Position numbers and translations under genes: made by a program. Under the pieces are notes generated by a model that was given only the letters and a program-made list of their open reading frames with translations, was not told the origin of the DNA and made no database searches. This document shows positions 20,182 to 28,361 of a DNA stretch of 64,000 nt, piece by piece. The stretch is from VFZN01 sp963709325 (lineage in GTDB: Bacteria > Acidobacteriota > Vicinamibacteria > Vicinamibacterales > UBA2999). Every line of letters starts with the position of its first letter. Position 1 is the stretch's first letter. The stretch spans positions 682,001 through 746,000 of the forward strand of contig CAVPVV010000003.1 in NCBI GenBank assembly GCA_963709325.1, read 5' to 3'.

Positions 20182-22977
20182 ATGAAGCCGAGCAAGACAC
20201 GATTCTCAATTCTGTTCGCCTTCATCGTTCTCGCTGTCCCGTCGCAGCTGCTCGCGCAGTCCGAGACAGGAACCATCACGGGAACGATCGCCGACGCGAG
20301 TGGCGCCGTGGTACCAGCGGTGGCGGTCACGCTCACGAGCCCGGCGCTCATCGGGGGCCCGAAGGGCACGGTCACAAGCGAGCTCGGCACCTACAGGTTC
20401 ATCGCCCTCCCCCCGGGCACCTACGACCTGAAGTTCGAGTTGTCCGGATTTCGGACCATCAGCCGCGAAGGTATCAGGATCACCGCGAACTTCGTGGCGA
20501 GGGTCGACATCACCATGTCGATGCAGGCGCTGGCCGAGACGGTGACGGTCAGCGGGGAAGCGCCGGTCGTCGACAGCAAGAGCAATCTGATCGCGACCTC
20601 GCTCGATAAGGGTCTGCTCGACAACATCCCGACGGGTCGTGACATCTGGGTCCTGACCGAGCAGGTGGCGGGTGCGGTGCCGGACCGCTACAACGTCGGC
20701 GGCACGGAGAGCGCGCAGCAGACGACGCTCTCGCTGCATGGGACGACCGGCGGCGGGCAGCAGGACTACAGCATCAACGGCCTCAGCATGAACTGGCCCG
20801 GCGCGACCGGCCAGTACACCATGTTCTACTTCGACTACGACAGCTTCGAGGAGGTCCAGATCGAGACGGCCGGCGCCCCCGCGGAAATCGCCGTGGGCGG
20901 CCTCTACATGAATATGATCTCGAAGTCGGGCGGCGACCAGTTCCACGGCGGCACGACGTTCATGTGGAACCCTGGCGGGCTCCAGGGCAACAACGTGAGC
21001 GCGGAGATGAAGGCCCAGGGCATCGAGACCTCGAACCCGATCGACCAGATCTACGACTTCCAGCCGTACCTCGGAGGCCAGATCAGGAAGAACGTCTGGT
21101 TCTTCGGGTCTTACCGGTGGTACGTCATCGACACGCAGATCCTCGGACTCAAGCGTCCCGACGGCTCGCCCGAGGTGGACGTCAACCACCAGAGCAACGT
21201 ACTCGGCAAGGTGACGGCGCAGGTGAACCCGGCGAACAGGCTGATGGTCCAGTATTACTTCAACTATCAGAACCGGTTCTTCCGCAGGGACAACGGCTAC
21301 GCCTTCACCGAGGAGAAGGCCTCCTGGCGGCAGATCGAGCCGGCCAACCTGATCCAGGGGCAGTGGACGTCGGTCCTCGGCAAGTCGCTGTTCCTCGACA
21401 TGCGGTACGGTTTCCTGAACCTGAAGTTCCCGCTCGCCTACCAATCCTCGGTCCAGTCCAGCGACATCTCGAAGATCGACGACATCCGGTCCACGGTGAC
21501 CAACGCGGCACTTTACGACTTCACGAACCCCGCCAACCGGCACCAGGCCAACGTGTCGCTGACATACCACAAGGATCGCCTGGCCGGGACTCACGACTTC
21601 AAGGTCGGGGCCGAGTGGATGCGCGCGATGAACGGGTACGACTACATCATGAACGGCACTCTCGACCAGCACTACTACGACGGAGTGCCGGCCTACGTGG
21701 ACGCCACCAACCTGCCGCTCAGCCAGCGGAGCATGATTCGGAACCTGTCCTTCTACGGGCAGGACGCGTGGGCGCTCAACAATCGCCTGACGTTCAACCT
21801 CGGCGTGCGGTTCGAGAACTTCAAGGCGTGGAACCCGGCGCAGGGCGCCCCGGCCGGCCGGTTCTTCCCCGAGCGCCAGTATCCCGAGGTGCAGGACATC
21901 CCGAACTTCAGCATCCTTGTGCCGCGCGTCGGTGCCAGCTACGACCTGACGGGAGATGGCAAGACCGCCATCAAGGCCAGCTTCAGCCGCTACGCGGTGC
22001 AGGAAGGATCCCGGTTCCCCGAGTCGCTAAACCCGAACGGGTACAGCGGCCAATACATGGAGTGGAGCGACACGAACGGTGACGACATCGCGCAGGACAA
22101 CGAGCTCGGCACGGTGTTGTCCCGCTACGGCGGCGCCAGCGGAGTCAACCTCGATTCGAACATCAGCCGTTCCTATTCCGACGAGATCACGGCGGGCGTC
22201 CAGCGCGAGATCGGCAGAGATTTCGCCGTCGGCGCCACCTACTACTACCGAAAGAACAAGAACCTGCTGGGCCAGGTGAACAATGCCGTGCCGCCTTCGG
22301 CCTACGACCCGGTGACCGAGAGCGTTCCGGGCGGCGGTTCGATCACCGCCTACAACCTGAAGCCGGAATTCGTCGGCCAGGTGGACCGCGTGATCACGAA
22401 CCAGACGCAGTTCTGGGAGACCTACCACGGGATCGAGTTCACCGCCAAGAAGCGGCTCTCGAACAACTGGCAGATGCTGGCGGGCTACACGTACAGCAAG
22501 GCCAAGAGCTTCAACGTCGAGAACTGGCTGGTCGGGTTCGTCGACACCAACGATCCGAACAACCTGATCAACATCGAGGATCGGGTGCAGGCGTCCGACA
22601 CACCCAACGTCCTGAAGCTCGGAGGCACCTACATCCTCCCATACGGGATCCAGATGAGCGGGAACTACCGGTACTACACCGGCAAGCCGCTGACCCGGAC
22701 CTTGCTGCTGCAGGACTTGAACCAGGGTCCCGTAAATGTGCCCGCCGAGCCTCGGGGCACGTACCGCTACCCGAACGTCTCGCTCCTCGATCTGCGGATC
22801 TCCAAGGTGTTCCCGATGGGAAAGACCGCGAAGCTGGAGGGGATGTTCAACCTCTTCAACACCTTCAACGCGGGCACGGTCATCAACCAGGTGACGACGC
22901 TCGGTCCGTCCTTCGGGCAGCCGATCCAGCTCCTGACGCCAATCGTGGCTGGCTTCGGGGCCCGTCTGACCTTCTGA
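20182..22977 (+). CDS. TonB-dependent receptor with carboxypeptidase-regulatory domain (Oar-like)
   Basis: About 931 residues from the ATG at 20182, preceded by GGGAG. The signal peptide ends LLAQSE. Residues about 25-115 form a CarboxypepD_reg domain (GTITGTIADASGAVVPAVAV, GTYRFIALPPGTYDLKFELSGF). A plug follows (SLDKGLLDNIPTGRDIWVL, LSLHGTTGGGQQDYSINGL, FEEVQIETAGAPAEIAVGG) and then a long beta-barrel ending in an aromatic-terminated strand, GFGARLTF, as outer membrane proteins do. No TonB box is obvious, which is normal for this Oar-like group. Likely outer membrane uptake of peptides or oligosaccharides. The S9 peptidase 93 bases downstream supports peptide use, by inference. Confidence 0.92.
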   Translation: MKPSKTRFSILFAFIVLAVPSQLLAQSETGTITGTIADASGAVVPAVAVTLTSPALIGGPKGTVTSELGTYRFIALPPGTYDLKFELSGFRTISREGIRITANFVARVDITMSMQALAETVTVSGEAPVVDSKSNLIATSLDKGLLDNIPTGRDIWVLTEQVAGAVPDRYNVGGTESAQQTTLSLHGTTGGGQQDYSINGLSMNWPGATGQYTMFYFDYDSFEEVQIETAGAPAEIAVGGLYMNMISKSGGDQFHGGTTFMWNPGGLQGNNVSAEMKAQGIETSNPIDQIYDFQPYLGGQIRKNVWFFGSYRWYVIDTQILGLKRPDGSPEVDVNHQSNVLGKVTAQVNPANRLMVQYYFNYQNRFFRRDNGYAFTEEKASWRQIEPANLIQGQWTSVLGKSLFLDMRYGFLNLKFPLAYQSSVQSSDISKIDDIRSTVTNAALYDFTNPANRHQANVSLTYHKDRLAGTHDFKVGAEWMRAMNGYDYIMNGTLDQHYYDGVPAYVDATNLPLSQRSMIRNLSFYGQDAWALNNRLTFNLGVRFENFKAWNPAQGAPAGRFFPERQYPEVQDIPNFSILVPRVGASYDLTGDGKTAIKASFSRYAVQEGSRFPESLNPNGYSGQYMEWSDTNGDDIAQDNELGTVLSRYGGASGVNLDSNISRSYSDEITAGVQREIGRDFAVGATYYYRKNKNLLGQVNNAVPPSAYDPVTESVPGGGSITAYNLKPEFVGQVDRVITNQTQFWETYHGIEFTAKKRLSNNWQMLAGYTYSKAKSFNVENWLVGFVDTNDPNNLINIEDRVQASDTPNVLKLGGTYILPYGIQMSGNYRYYTGKPLTRTLLLQDLNQGPVNVPAEPRGTYRYPNVSLLDLRISKVFPMGKTAKLEGMFNLFNTFNAGTVINQVTTLGPSFGQPIQLLTPIVAGFGARLTF

Positions 22978-23069
22978 GCTTCCGGGTTCTTCCTCGACGG
23001 TGGCCGGCGTCGCTCCTTGTGAGTGCCGCCGACCGCCGGTTCGCCGCCGACTGATCCAACGGAGGCACC

Positions 23070-25247
23070 ATGGCCGGACGATATCTCTGCGGCCTAGCTG
23101 TTGCGCTGTCCTCACTGGCTGTAGGCTGCACTGGCGCCGCGCCGCCGCCGCCGGCCGCTCAGGGACTCCTGACCATCGACAACTTGGTCAATATCAAGCA
23201 CCCCTCGGAAGCCACCTGGGCGCCGGACGGGCGGCGCCTCGCATTTGTGTGGGATCAGGCAGGTATTCAGAACGTCTGGCTCGCCGACACACAGGCGGCC
23301 GGCACGGTCGCGCCCAAAAACCTCACCTCGTTTGAGACTGGGACGGTCGAGAACCTGTTCTGGAGCAAGGACGGCCGTACCCTCTACTTCGTGCGCGACG
23401 GCGACCTGTGGCAAGCGATGCCCGGCGAAGGCGAGGCGCGCCCGGTTTGGACGACGAAGGAGATGGAGGGTCCCGTCGTGCCCGCGCCGGATGGAGCACG
23501 CGTGGCTTTCGTGCGCGGCGGCCAGCCCGGTGTTCCGGCCTGGCAGCGATCGGAGGGCGACCTCTTCGTACGGTCGGTCGCCGACGGTCGCGAGGTGCGT
23601 CTCACGCAGGGACAGGGCCTCGTCACAGGACCTCGTTGGTCGCCGGACGGAACTCGCCTGGCGTTCACAATCGGGCGCGCCGATCTGGTTTCGGAGGCGC
23701 CGGACTATTCCGGCTCCAAGATTGTGTACTCCCGCGTCGACCACCAGGTGAGCGGGCCCGCCTTCGTCGCAGCCACCGGGGGGAAAGTGACGCTGCTGGC
23801 ACCCAGCCCCGGCATGGATCCAGCGATTGCCTGGCTTGATGGATCCCGACTCCTCGTGCAGCGACTGAGCGCGGACAACAAGACGCGCGAGTTGGCAATC
23901 GAAGATCTGAAGACGGGCCAATCACGCGTCCTCTTTCACGAGACGGGCGCGAAGTTCTGGAGCCTCCCATTCGTCGCGTCCGATCCGGTGCCGTCGCCGG
24001 ATGGGAAGTGGGTGGCGTTTGTCAGCGACCGCGACGGGTGGGACAATCTCTACGTCATCCCCGCCTCCGGCGGCGAGCCCGTGCAGGTGACCAAGGGGCG
24101 GCTCGAGGTGCGCCACCTGACCTGGTCGCCCGACAGCACCCGCATCTTCTACTCGGTCAGCCAGAACGACCAGCCCGGCGTGCGACATCTGGCCGTGGTG
24201 ACCATTGGCAGCGATCCGGCGAAGGCTCAGATCGCGATGCTGACAACGGGCCGCGGCGCGAACATCCTGCCGGTGCTGGCGCCGGACGCCGAGCACCTGG
24301 CTTATCAGCACACCGATCCGCAGAACTCGGCGGACCTCTACCTCATCAAGGCCGCCGGAGGAGACAAAGCGGCGGCCGTCCGACTGACGGACTCGATGCC
24401 TGCCGGGATCGATCGGAACGCGTTCGTCGAGCCGCAGTTGGTGAAATACCCCGCACCCGACGGGCAAGAGGTGCCCGCGTACCTGTTCGTGCCCAAAGGA
24501 CTCGACAAGACCCGCAGGCACCCGGCCATCATCTGGATCCACGGCGACGGGATCAACCAGAACTACGACGGGTGGCACGTCGAGCGGAACTACTCGACGT
24601 ATTACGCCTTCCACCAGTACCTCAACCAGCGGGGCTACATTGTGCTCGCCCCGGACTACCGCGGGAGCATCGGCTACGGCAGGGACTGGCGGCAGGGAGT
24701 GTACCTGGACGTAGGCGGGAGCGACGCCAAGGACGCGTCCGCGGGCGCCGACTACCTGAAGACGCTGGGCTACGTGGACACCGAACGCATCGGTGTCTGG
24801 GGCCTCAGCTACGGCGGCTACTTCACGCTAATCGCGATGGCGGACAATCCGACGACCTTCCGGTGCGGGGTCGACGTGGCCGGGCCGGTCGACTTCGGGA
24901 TGTGGTATCAGGACCCTGGAGGGGTCTGGGTGGTCGGGCGCATGCAGACGCCGGCGGAGAACCCGAAGTTATACCAGCAGTCGGCGGTGATCGAGCGCAT
25001 CGACAAGATTTCGCGGCCACTGCTGATCCTGGCCGGGACCTCCGACGTGAATGTGCCTTACCTCGAGACGGTGCGCCTGGTCGATGCGATGCTCAAGAAC
25101 GGCCAGGACATCGAGTTCATGATGTACCCGGGCGAGTTCCACTACTTCACGCGCGCCCACGTCCTCCGGGACGCGTGGAAGAGGGTGGAGAAGTTCTACG
25201 ACCGGCACCTGCGGGCGGGATCGGGGGAGGGTGCAGAGGTCCGCTGA
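23070..25247 (+). CDS. S9 family peptidase lipoprotein (DPP-IV/acylaminoacyl type)
   Basis: 725 residues. The signal peptide ends in a lipobox, LAVGC, so the protein is probably a lipoprotein. Residues about 40-400 are a beta-propeller of PD40-type repeats (SEATWAPDGRRLAFVWD, GPRWSPDGTRLAFT, PVPSPDGKWVAFVSD, HLTWSPDSTRIFYS). The C-terminal hydrolase domain has the triad Ser579 in WGLSYGG, Asp659 in GTSDVNVPY and His691 in GEFHYF. It would remove short peptides at the cell surface or periplasm. It follows the TonB receptor in the same direction with GGAGG before the ATG, consistent with a receptor/peptidase pair. Confidence 0.93.
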   Translation: MAGRYLCGLAVALSSLAVGCTGAAPPPPAAQGLLTIDNLVNIKHPSEATWAPDGRRLAFVWDQAGIQNVWLADTQAAGTVAPKNLTSFETGTVENLFWSKDGRTLYFVRDGDLWQAMPGEGEARPVWTTKEMEGPVVPAPDGARVAFVRGGQPGVPAWQRSEGDLFVRSVADGREVRLTQGQGLVTGPRWSPDGTRLAFTIGRADLVSEAPDYSGSKIVYSRVDHQVSGPAFVAATGGKVTLLAPSPGMDPAIAWLDGSRLLVQRLSADNKTRELAIEDLKTGQSRVLFHETGAKFWSLPFVASDPVPSPDGKWVAFVSDRDGWDNLYVIPASGGEPVQVTKGRLEVRHLTWSPDSTRIFYSVSQNDQPGVRHLAVVTIGSDPAKAQIAMLTTGRGANILPVLAPDAEHLAYQHTDPQNSADLYLIKAAGGDKAAAVRLTDSMPAGIDRNAFVEPQLVKYPAPDGQEVPAYLFVPKGLDKTRRHPAIIWIHGDGINQNYDGWHVERNYSTYYAFHQYLNQRGYIVLAPDYRGSIGYGRDWRQGVYLDVGGSDAKDASAGADYLKTLGYVDTERIGVWGLSYGGYFTLIAMADNPTTFRCGVDVAGPVDFGMWYQDPGGVWVVGRMQTPAENPKLYQQSAVIERIDKISRPLLILAGTSDVNVPYLETVRLVDAMLKNGQDIEFMMYPGEFHYFTRAHVLRDAWKRVEKFYDRHLRAGSGEGAEVR

Positions 25248-25263
25248 ACGCGAGGCCGAGGCT

Positions 25264-25406
25264 TCTCGCTTACAACCGATTGCAGAACGCAATCAGAACC
25301 GCGCGGATCCGCCGCGTGAGGAAAGGGAAGCGGTATGGCCAGGCTCGTGTTCGGAATGAACCAGTCACTGGACGGCTACGTGGACCATATGGCGTTTGCG
25401 CCAAGC
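25264..25406 (+). pseudogene. 5' fragment of a RibD/DHFR-like gene
   Basis: This block is almost identical to 32836-32978, that is the leader, ribosome site (GAGGAAAGGGAAG) and first codons (MARLVFGMNQSLDGYVDHMA) of the DHFR-like gene at 32907. Identity stops abruptly at 25406, after CCAAGC, where ArsR-type sequence begins on the opposite strand. It cannot make an enzyme. It is one part of a four-piece scar. Confidence 0.85.
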
Positions 25407-25686
25407 GCGCCGACCGTGATGCAGCAGCCCGGCCCCCTCGAGCGCTTTGATGTGCCCGGTCGTCGTCGGCCACGCGTGATCGAACATGCCGGCGATCTCG
25501 CCGGCGGTCATCGATCGGCTGTGAAAGTGCAGCGTGACGAGGATTCGTCGGCGTACCGGGTGCGCGAGCGCCGTGAACACGGCTTCATAGGCATCCAACG
25601 TCGCTTTCGGCTCTGGCCTCGGCGACGACTTCGTCATCGTTGATATATTTAGTGCGTGGACTAAACATCGTCAAGGGTTATTTAGC
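25407..25686 (-). pseudogene. 5' fragment of an ArsR regulator with its promoter
   Basis: Matches 19475-19754 at a constant offset. The regulator is intact from its ATG at 25637 through LEGAGLLHHGRR, then runs into the DHFR-like fragment, losing the wing and C-terminus. The promoter is kept (TTGACG at 25674-25669, TAAATA at 25651-25646), and the operator palindrome now has perfect six-base arms TTTAGT/ACTAAA (25647-25666). The two convergent genes were fused by a deletion that removed both 3' ends. Confidence 0.85.
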
Positions 25687-25689
25687 GCC

Positions 25690-25860
25690 GTGCTCGAGCG
25701 CGCGGGGCTCATTCAGAAACGTGCACACGGCCGCGAGCAACTGGTGTCCACCAACCACGCGCGGCTCCAGCGCGCTGGCGAGCTCCTCGACTACTTCGAA
25801 TCCATCTGGCGGCAGCGCATGGCGCAGCTCGACGATGTTCTTCTTAAGAAAGGAAAGTGA
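25690..25860 (+). pseudogene. 3' fragment of a second ArsR-family regulator
   Basis: Fifty-six codons in one frame ending in TGA: VLERAGLIQKRAHGREQLV, then HARLQRAGELLDYFESIW and a lysine-rich end. This is the wing and C-terminal helix of an ArsR-type regulator of the kind that precedes AHSA1/SRPBCC genes. It has no start or HTH. A GTG at 25690 is not credible as a start because half of the domain is missing. Three bases separate its stop from the next fragment. Confidence 0.7.
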
Positions 25861-25862
25861 GT

Positions 25863-25946
25863 ATGCCGCTGACTTCGCTGACCAAGGATGCCGCAACCCT
25901 CACCCTCACCATCGTGGGCGACTATCCCGTTCCGCAGCAACGCTGA
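25863..25946 (+). pseudogene. 5' fragment of an AHSA1/SRPBCC gene
   Basis: An ATG two bases after the ArsR-like stop, with GGAAAG before it, opens MPLTSLTKDAATLTLTIVGDYPVPQQR and then TGA. The peptide is the usual first strand of AHSA1-type SRPBCC proteins, which normally follow with a W-x2-D-P-x-L-x2-W-W motif. Everything after residue 27 is gone. Together with the preceding fragment it marks a lost ArsR-AHSA1 operon. Confidence 0.65.
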
Positions 25947-25975
25947 AGGCGTGATCGTGCTCGCCCAGGACGCCG

Positions 25976-27073
25976 CTACTCAGCCTTTGGCAACGTGATG
26001 GTGAACGTCGTTCCTGTATGGGTCGATGAAGTCACGTGAATGTGTCCGCCGTGTGCCGACACGATCGCCCGCGCGATGAACAAGCCCAACCCAATGCTGT
26101 GTGAGGCACCTTCCGCGCGTCCGCGAGCGAGGGGTTCGAAGACGTACGGCAGCACGTGTAGGGGAATCGGTGGACCCCCGTTGTGGACGGTGAGCGTCAC
26201 CGAGTTGCCCTGTTCCTGGCCGGTAAGGGTGATGGGCGTTCCGCTCCCGTGCTCTGTCGCGTTGCCGACGAGATTCGACACGACTTGCTCGAGTCGGTCA
26301 GCGTCCCACTCGCCGCGCAGATCCCCGCTCACGTGCAATTGCAAGACTGCGTCAGGCTGGGCGGCACGGATTTCCATCATCGCTTCCTCGCATATCTGGT
26401 GAAGATCTGCGGGTCGTCGCTTGAGCGGCAGCGATCCACCTAACCTGGTCCGGGTCAAATCCAAGAGATCGCCGATCATCCGCTCCATGCGTTGCGCACT
26501 ATTCATGATGCGTGTGACGACGCGGCCCCTTCGTTCAGGATTGTCCTCTGGGAGAGCCAGAAGTGCGGCGCCCGCAGTCACGGCCCCGAGAGGGGAGCGC
26601 AGGTCGTGGCTGAGGACGCCGATGAATTGATCACGAAACAGGTCGGTCTGAACGGCGAAGCGATCCATCGACTCCGTCATCGCTTCGTCGACGGCTTCGT
26701 TGAAACGGCGGACATCAGTGAGGTCCGATTCTCCGCTTTTCTCATAGAGTCGCAGTACCGTCGCCCGGAGCGCACGAAATTCTGACAGCACAGCTCGGAA
26801 CGTGAAGCCGTGTAGGATGCGATCGTCGGCGTGAAGTGTCCCCGAGGATTCCATAGTCTTAGCGGCACCGCGGCCCCGCGACTTGAGGGACTGTTCTTCG
26901 GGGCTCTGCGCAATGCTCATGTCTTGAACGACCGCCGTCAGGATGTCCTCGGCGTGGTCGCGCAGTTCTACCTCGGTCATCTCTGGACCTGGGGGCATGA
27001 GTGTCTTGGCGAAGAGGGCGAATTCGCTGATGATTTCTTCGTGGTGGCTGCGTATGAACGCGCTCAAGGACAT
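25976..27073 (-). CDS. Soluble sensor histidine kinase with RsbRD-like N-terminus
   Basis: About 365 residues from the ATG at 27073 (MSLSAFIRSHHEEIISEF). No membrane segment is present. Residues 1-150 resemble the four-helix RsbRD N-terminal sensor domain. HisKA follows with the phospho-acceptor in LSHDLRSPLGAVT, then HATPase_c: N box VSNLVGNATEHG, G1 box VHNGGPPIP (the usual DxGxG aspartate is replaced by Asn), F box VFEPLARG and G2 box HSIGLGLFIARAIVSAHGG. Cytoplasmic signalling is expected, but no response regulator is adjacent. It ends 30 bases from the mosaic scar. Confidence 0.86.
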   Translation of the reverse strand: MSLSAFIRSHHEEIISEFALFAKTLMPPGPEMTEVELRDHAEDILTAVVQDMSIAQSPEEQSLKSRGRGAAKTMESSGTLHADDRILHGFTFRAVLSEFRALRATVLRLYEKSGESDLTDVRRFNEAVDEAMTESMDRFAVQTDLFRDQFIGVLSHDLRSPLGAVTAGAALLALPEDNPERRGRVVTRIMNSAQRMERMIGDLLDLTRTRLGGSLPLKRRPADLHQICEEAMMEIRAAQPDAVLQLHVSGDLRGEWDADRLEQVVSNLVGNATEHGSGTPITLTGQEQGNSVTLTVHNGGPPIPLHVLPYVFEPLARGRAEGASHSIGLGLFIARAIVSAHGGHIHVTSSTHTGTTFTITLPKAE

Positions 27074-27289
27074 GGCGTGCTCCGCACCTCTTCCATGGGC
27101 TCTGACGACGAGCGGCATGGGATGAGGACGCAACCTTAGCAGTTGGGCCGGGCGAGGTGCAATAAGCGCGCAGCGGAGGGGTTCGCTGATTGTAGACAGC
27201 CCAATCGATTCGAGAAGAAGACAAACATTTAACGATCGCCTTTGTCGCCTTGTCCGCGCTTGGCCTTTGCCTTTGCTCTCGAGAGCGAG

Positions 27290-27958
27290 TCAAGCAGGAC
27301 CGCCACCCGCGACAATTCGGCCCACCACCAGGTGCATCGCCGCCTCGGTCGAGACGTGCTCCTTCACTCCGTAGCCCAGCGCGCGAAGGTCGATGCCTTC
27401 GAGCAGGGGCTCGCCTTGGCCGAGCAGGATCGGCGAAATGGCGAAGTGTATCTCGTCGAGTAGTCCGGCCTGCAGATACTGGCGGATGGTGGCGGCTCCA
27501 CCGCCGATTCGCACATCCTTACCTCGAGCGGCCACCCGCGCCTGGTCCAGCGCCGCCTTGATCCCCTCGGTGACGAAATGGAAGACGGTACCGCCTTCCA
27601 TTTCCAGCGGCGGGCGCGCATGGTGGGTCAGGACGAAGACCGGCACATGGTACGGAGGATTGGCGCCCCACCAGCCTTTCCACTCATAGTCCGGCCAGGG
27701 TCCGCGCACAGGCCCGAACATGTTGCGGCCCATGATCCAGGCGCCGAGATTCTCGAACGAGCGGGCGGCGAAGTCGTTGTCGATGCCGGTCGTGCCGCCC
27801 TCTCGTCTCTGGACTTCCCGCTGGAAGGTGCGGGTTGGCAGGAACCACTGGTGCAGCTGTTCGCCGCCGCGGCCCAGCGGTTGATCACGGCCCTGGTCGG
27901 GACCGGCGCCGAAGCCGTCGGCCGACACGGTAAAAGCGTTGACGCGAAGCTTGGACAC
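27290..27958 (-). CDS. Dihydrofolate reductase/RibD C-terminal family protein
   Basis: 222 residues from a GTG at 27958 with an ideal AAGGAGG upstream. The ATG at 28009 is rejected. SKLRVNAFTVSADGFGAG is the family start, NLGAWIMGRNMFGP the NADP-binding helix, and KDVRIGGGAATIRQYLQAGLLDEIHFAISPILLGQGEPLLEG the C-terminal signature. Family members reduce a variety of pteridine-like or ketone substrates. True folate reduction is not implied. A second, shorter relative lies at 32907 and a fragment at 25264, so this family is over-represented locally. Confidence 0.87.
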   Translation of the reverse strand: MSKLRVNAFTVSADGFGAGPDQGRDQPLGRGGEQLHQWFLPTRTFQREVQRREGGTTGIDNDFAARSFENLGAWIMGRNMFGPVRGPWPDYEWKGWWGANPPYHVPVFVLTHHARPPLEMEGGTVFHFVTEGIKAALDQARVAARGKDVRIGGGAATIRQYLQAGLLDEIHFAISPILLGQGEPLLEGIDLRALGYGVKEHVSTEAAMHLVVGRIVAGGGPA

Positions 27959-28361
27959 GGGTGCCTCCTTGACAGTCGCCGCATGGACTTCTTTGAATCG
28001 TGAAGTCACACCAGTGGCGCGGCATCCTCACCTGGCCACAGCGCCGCCGCCAATGCGGATCCGAATCCGGACTAACGCGACGGCCAGCGAACCCACGCCA
28101 ACCAGGGTAATAAAAAGCTCGCGCGACGGTGCCGGCGATAAAGCGCGACGAGAACGGGCGCCGCCGACACCAGGGCCGCCGGCATGAGTACGGCCATGGG
28201 ACCGCCGAGATTGCTCTGGATTTTTCTGCATTTCAGCGCGGCCTGAGGCTCACGAGTTCCGGACGCAAGGCGTCGCAGGGCTCGCACCCGAATCGCCATC
28301 TGCGCGATAACCTGGTTGACATACGGCTACCCTACCGGTCTACCGTTTCTATGCGGGCGAT
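27959..28361. other. Intergenic region with possible degraded small membrane protein
   Basis: I see no intact gene. On the minus strand MAVLMPAALVSAAPVLVAL (from about 28197) and, in another frame, ELFITLVGVGSLAVALVRIR (to 28028) together resemble a two-helix membrane protein of about 60 residues split by a frameshift. This is weak. The region otherwise serves as upstream DNA for the divergent LuxR-type and DHFR-like genes. Confidence 0.25.

Noticed and set aside
20206..21672. 488-residue minus-strand frame
   Set aside because: Antisense to the TonB receptor. No motif, ribosome site or family resemblance.
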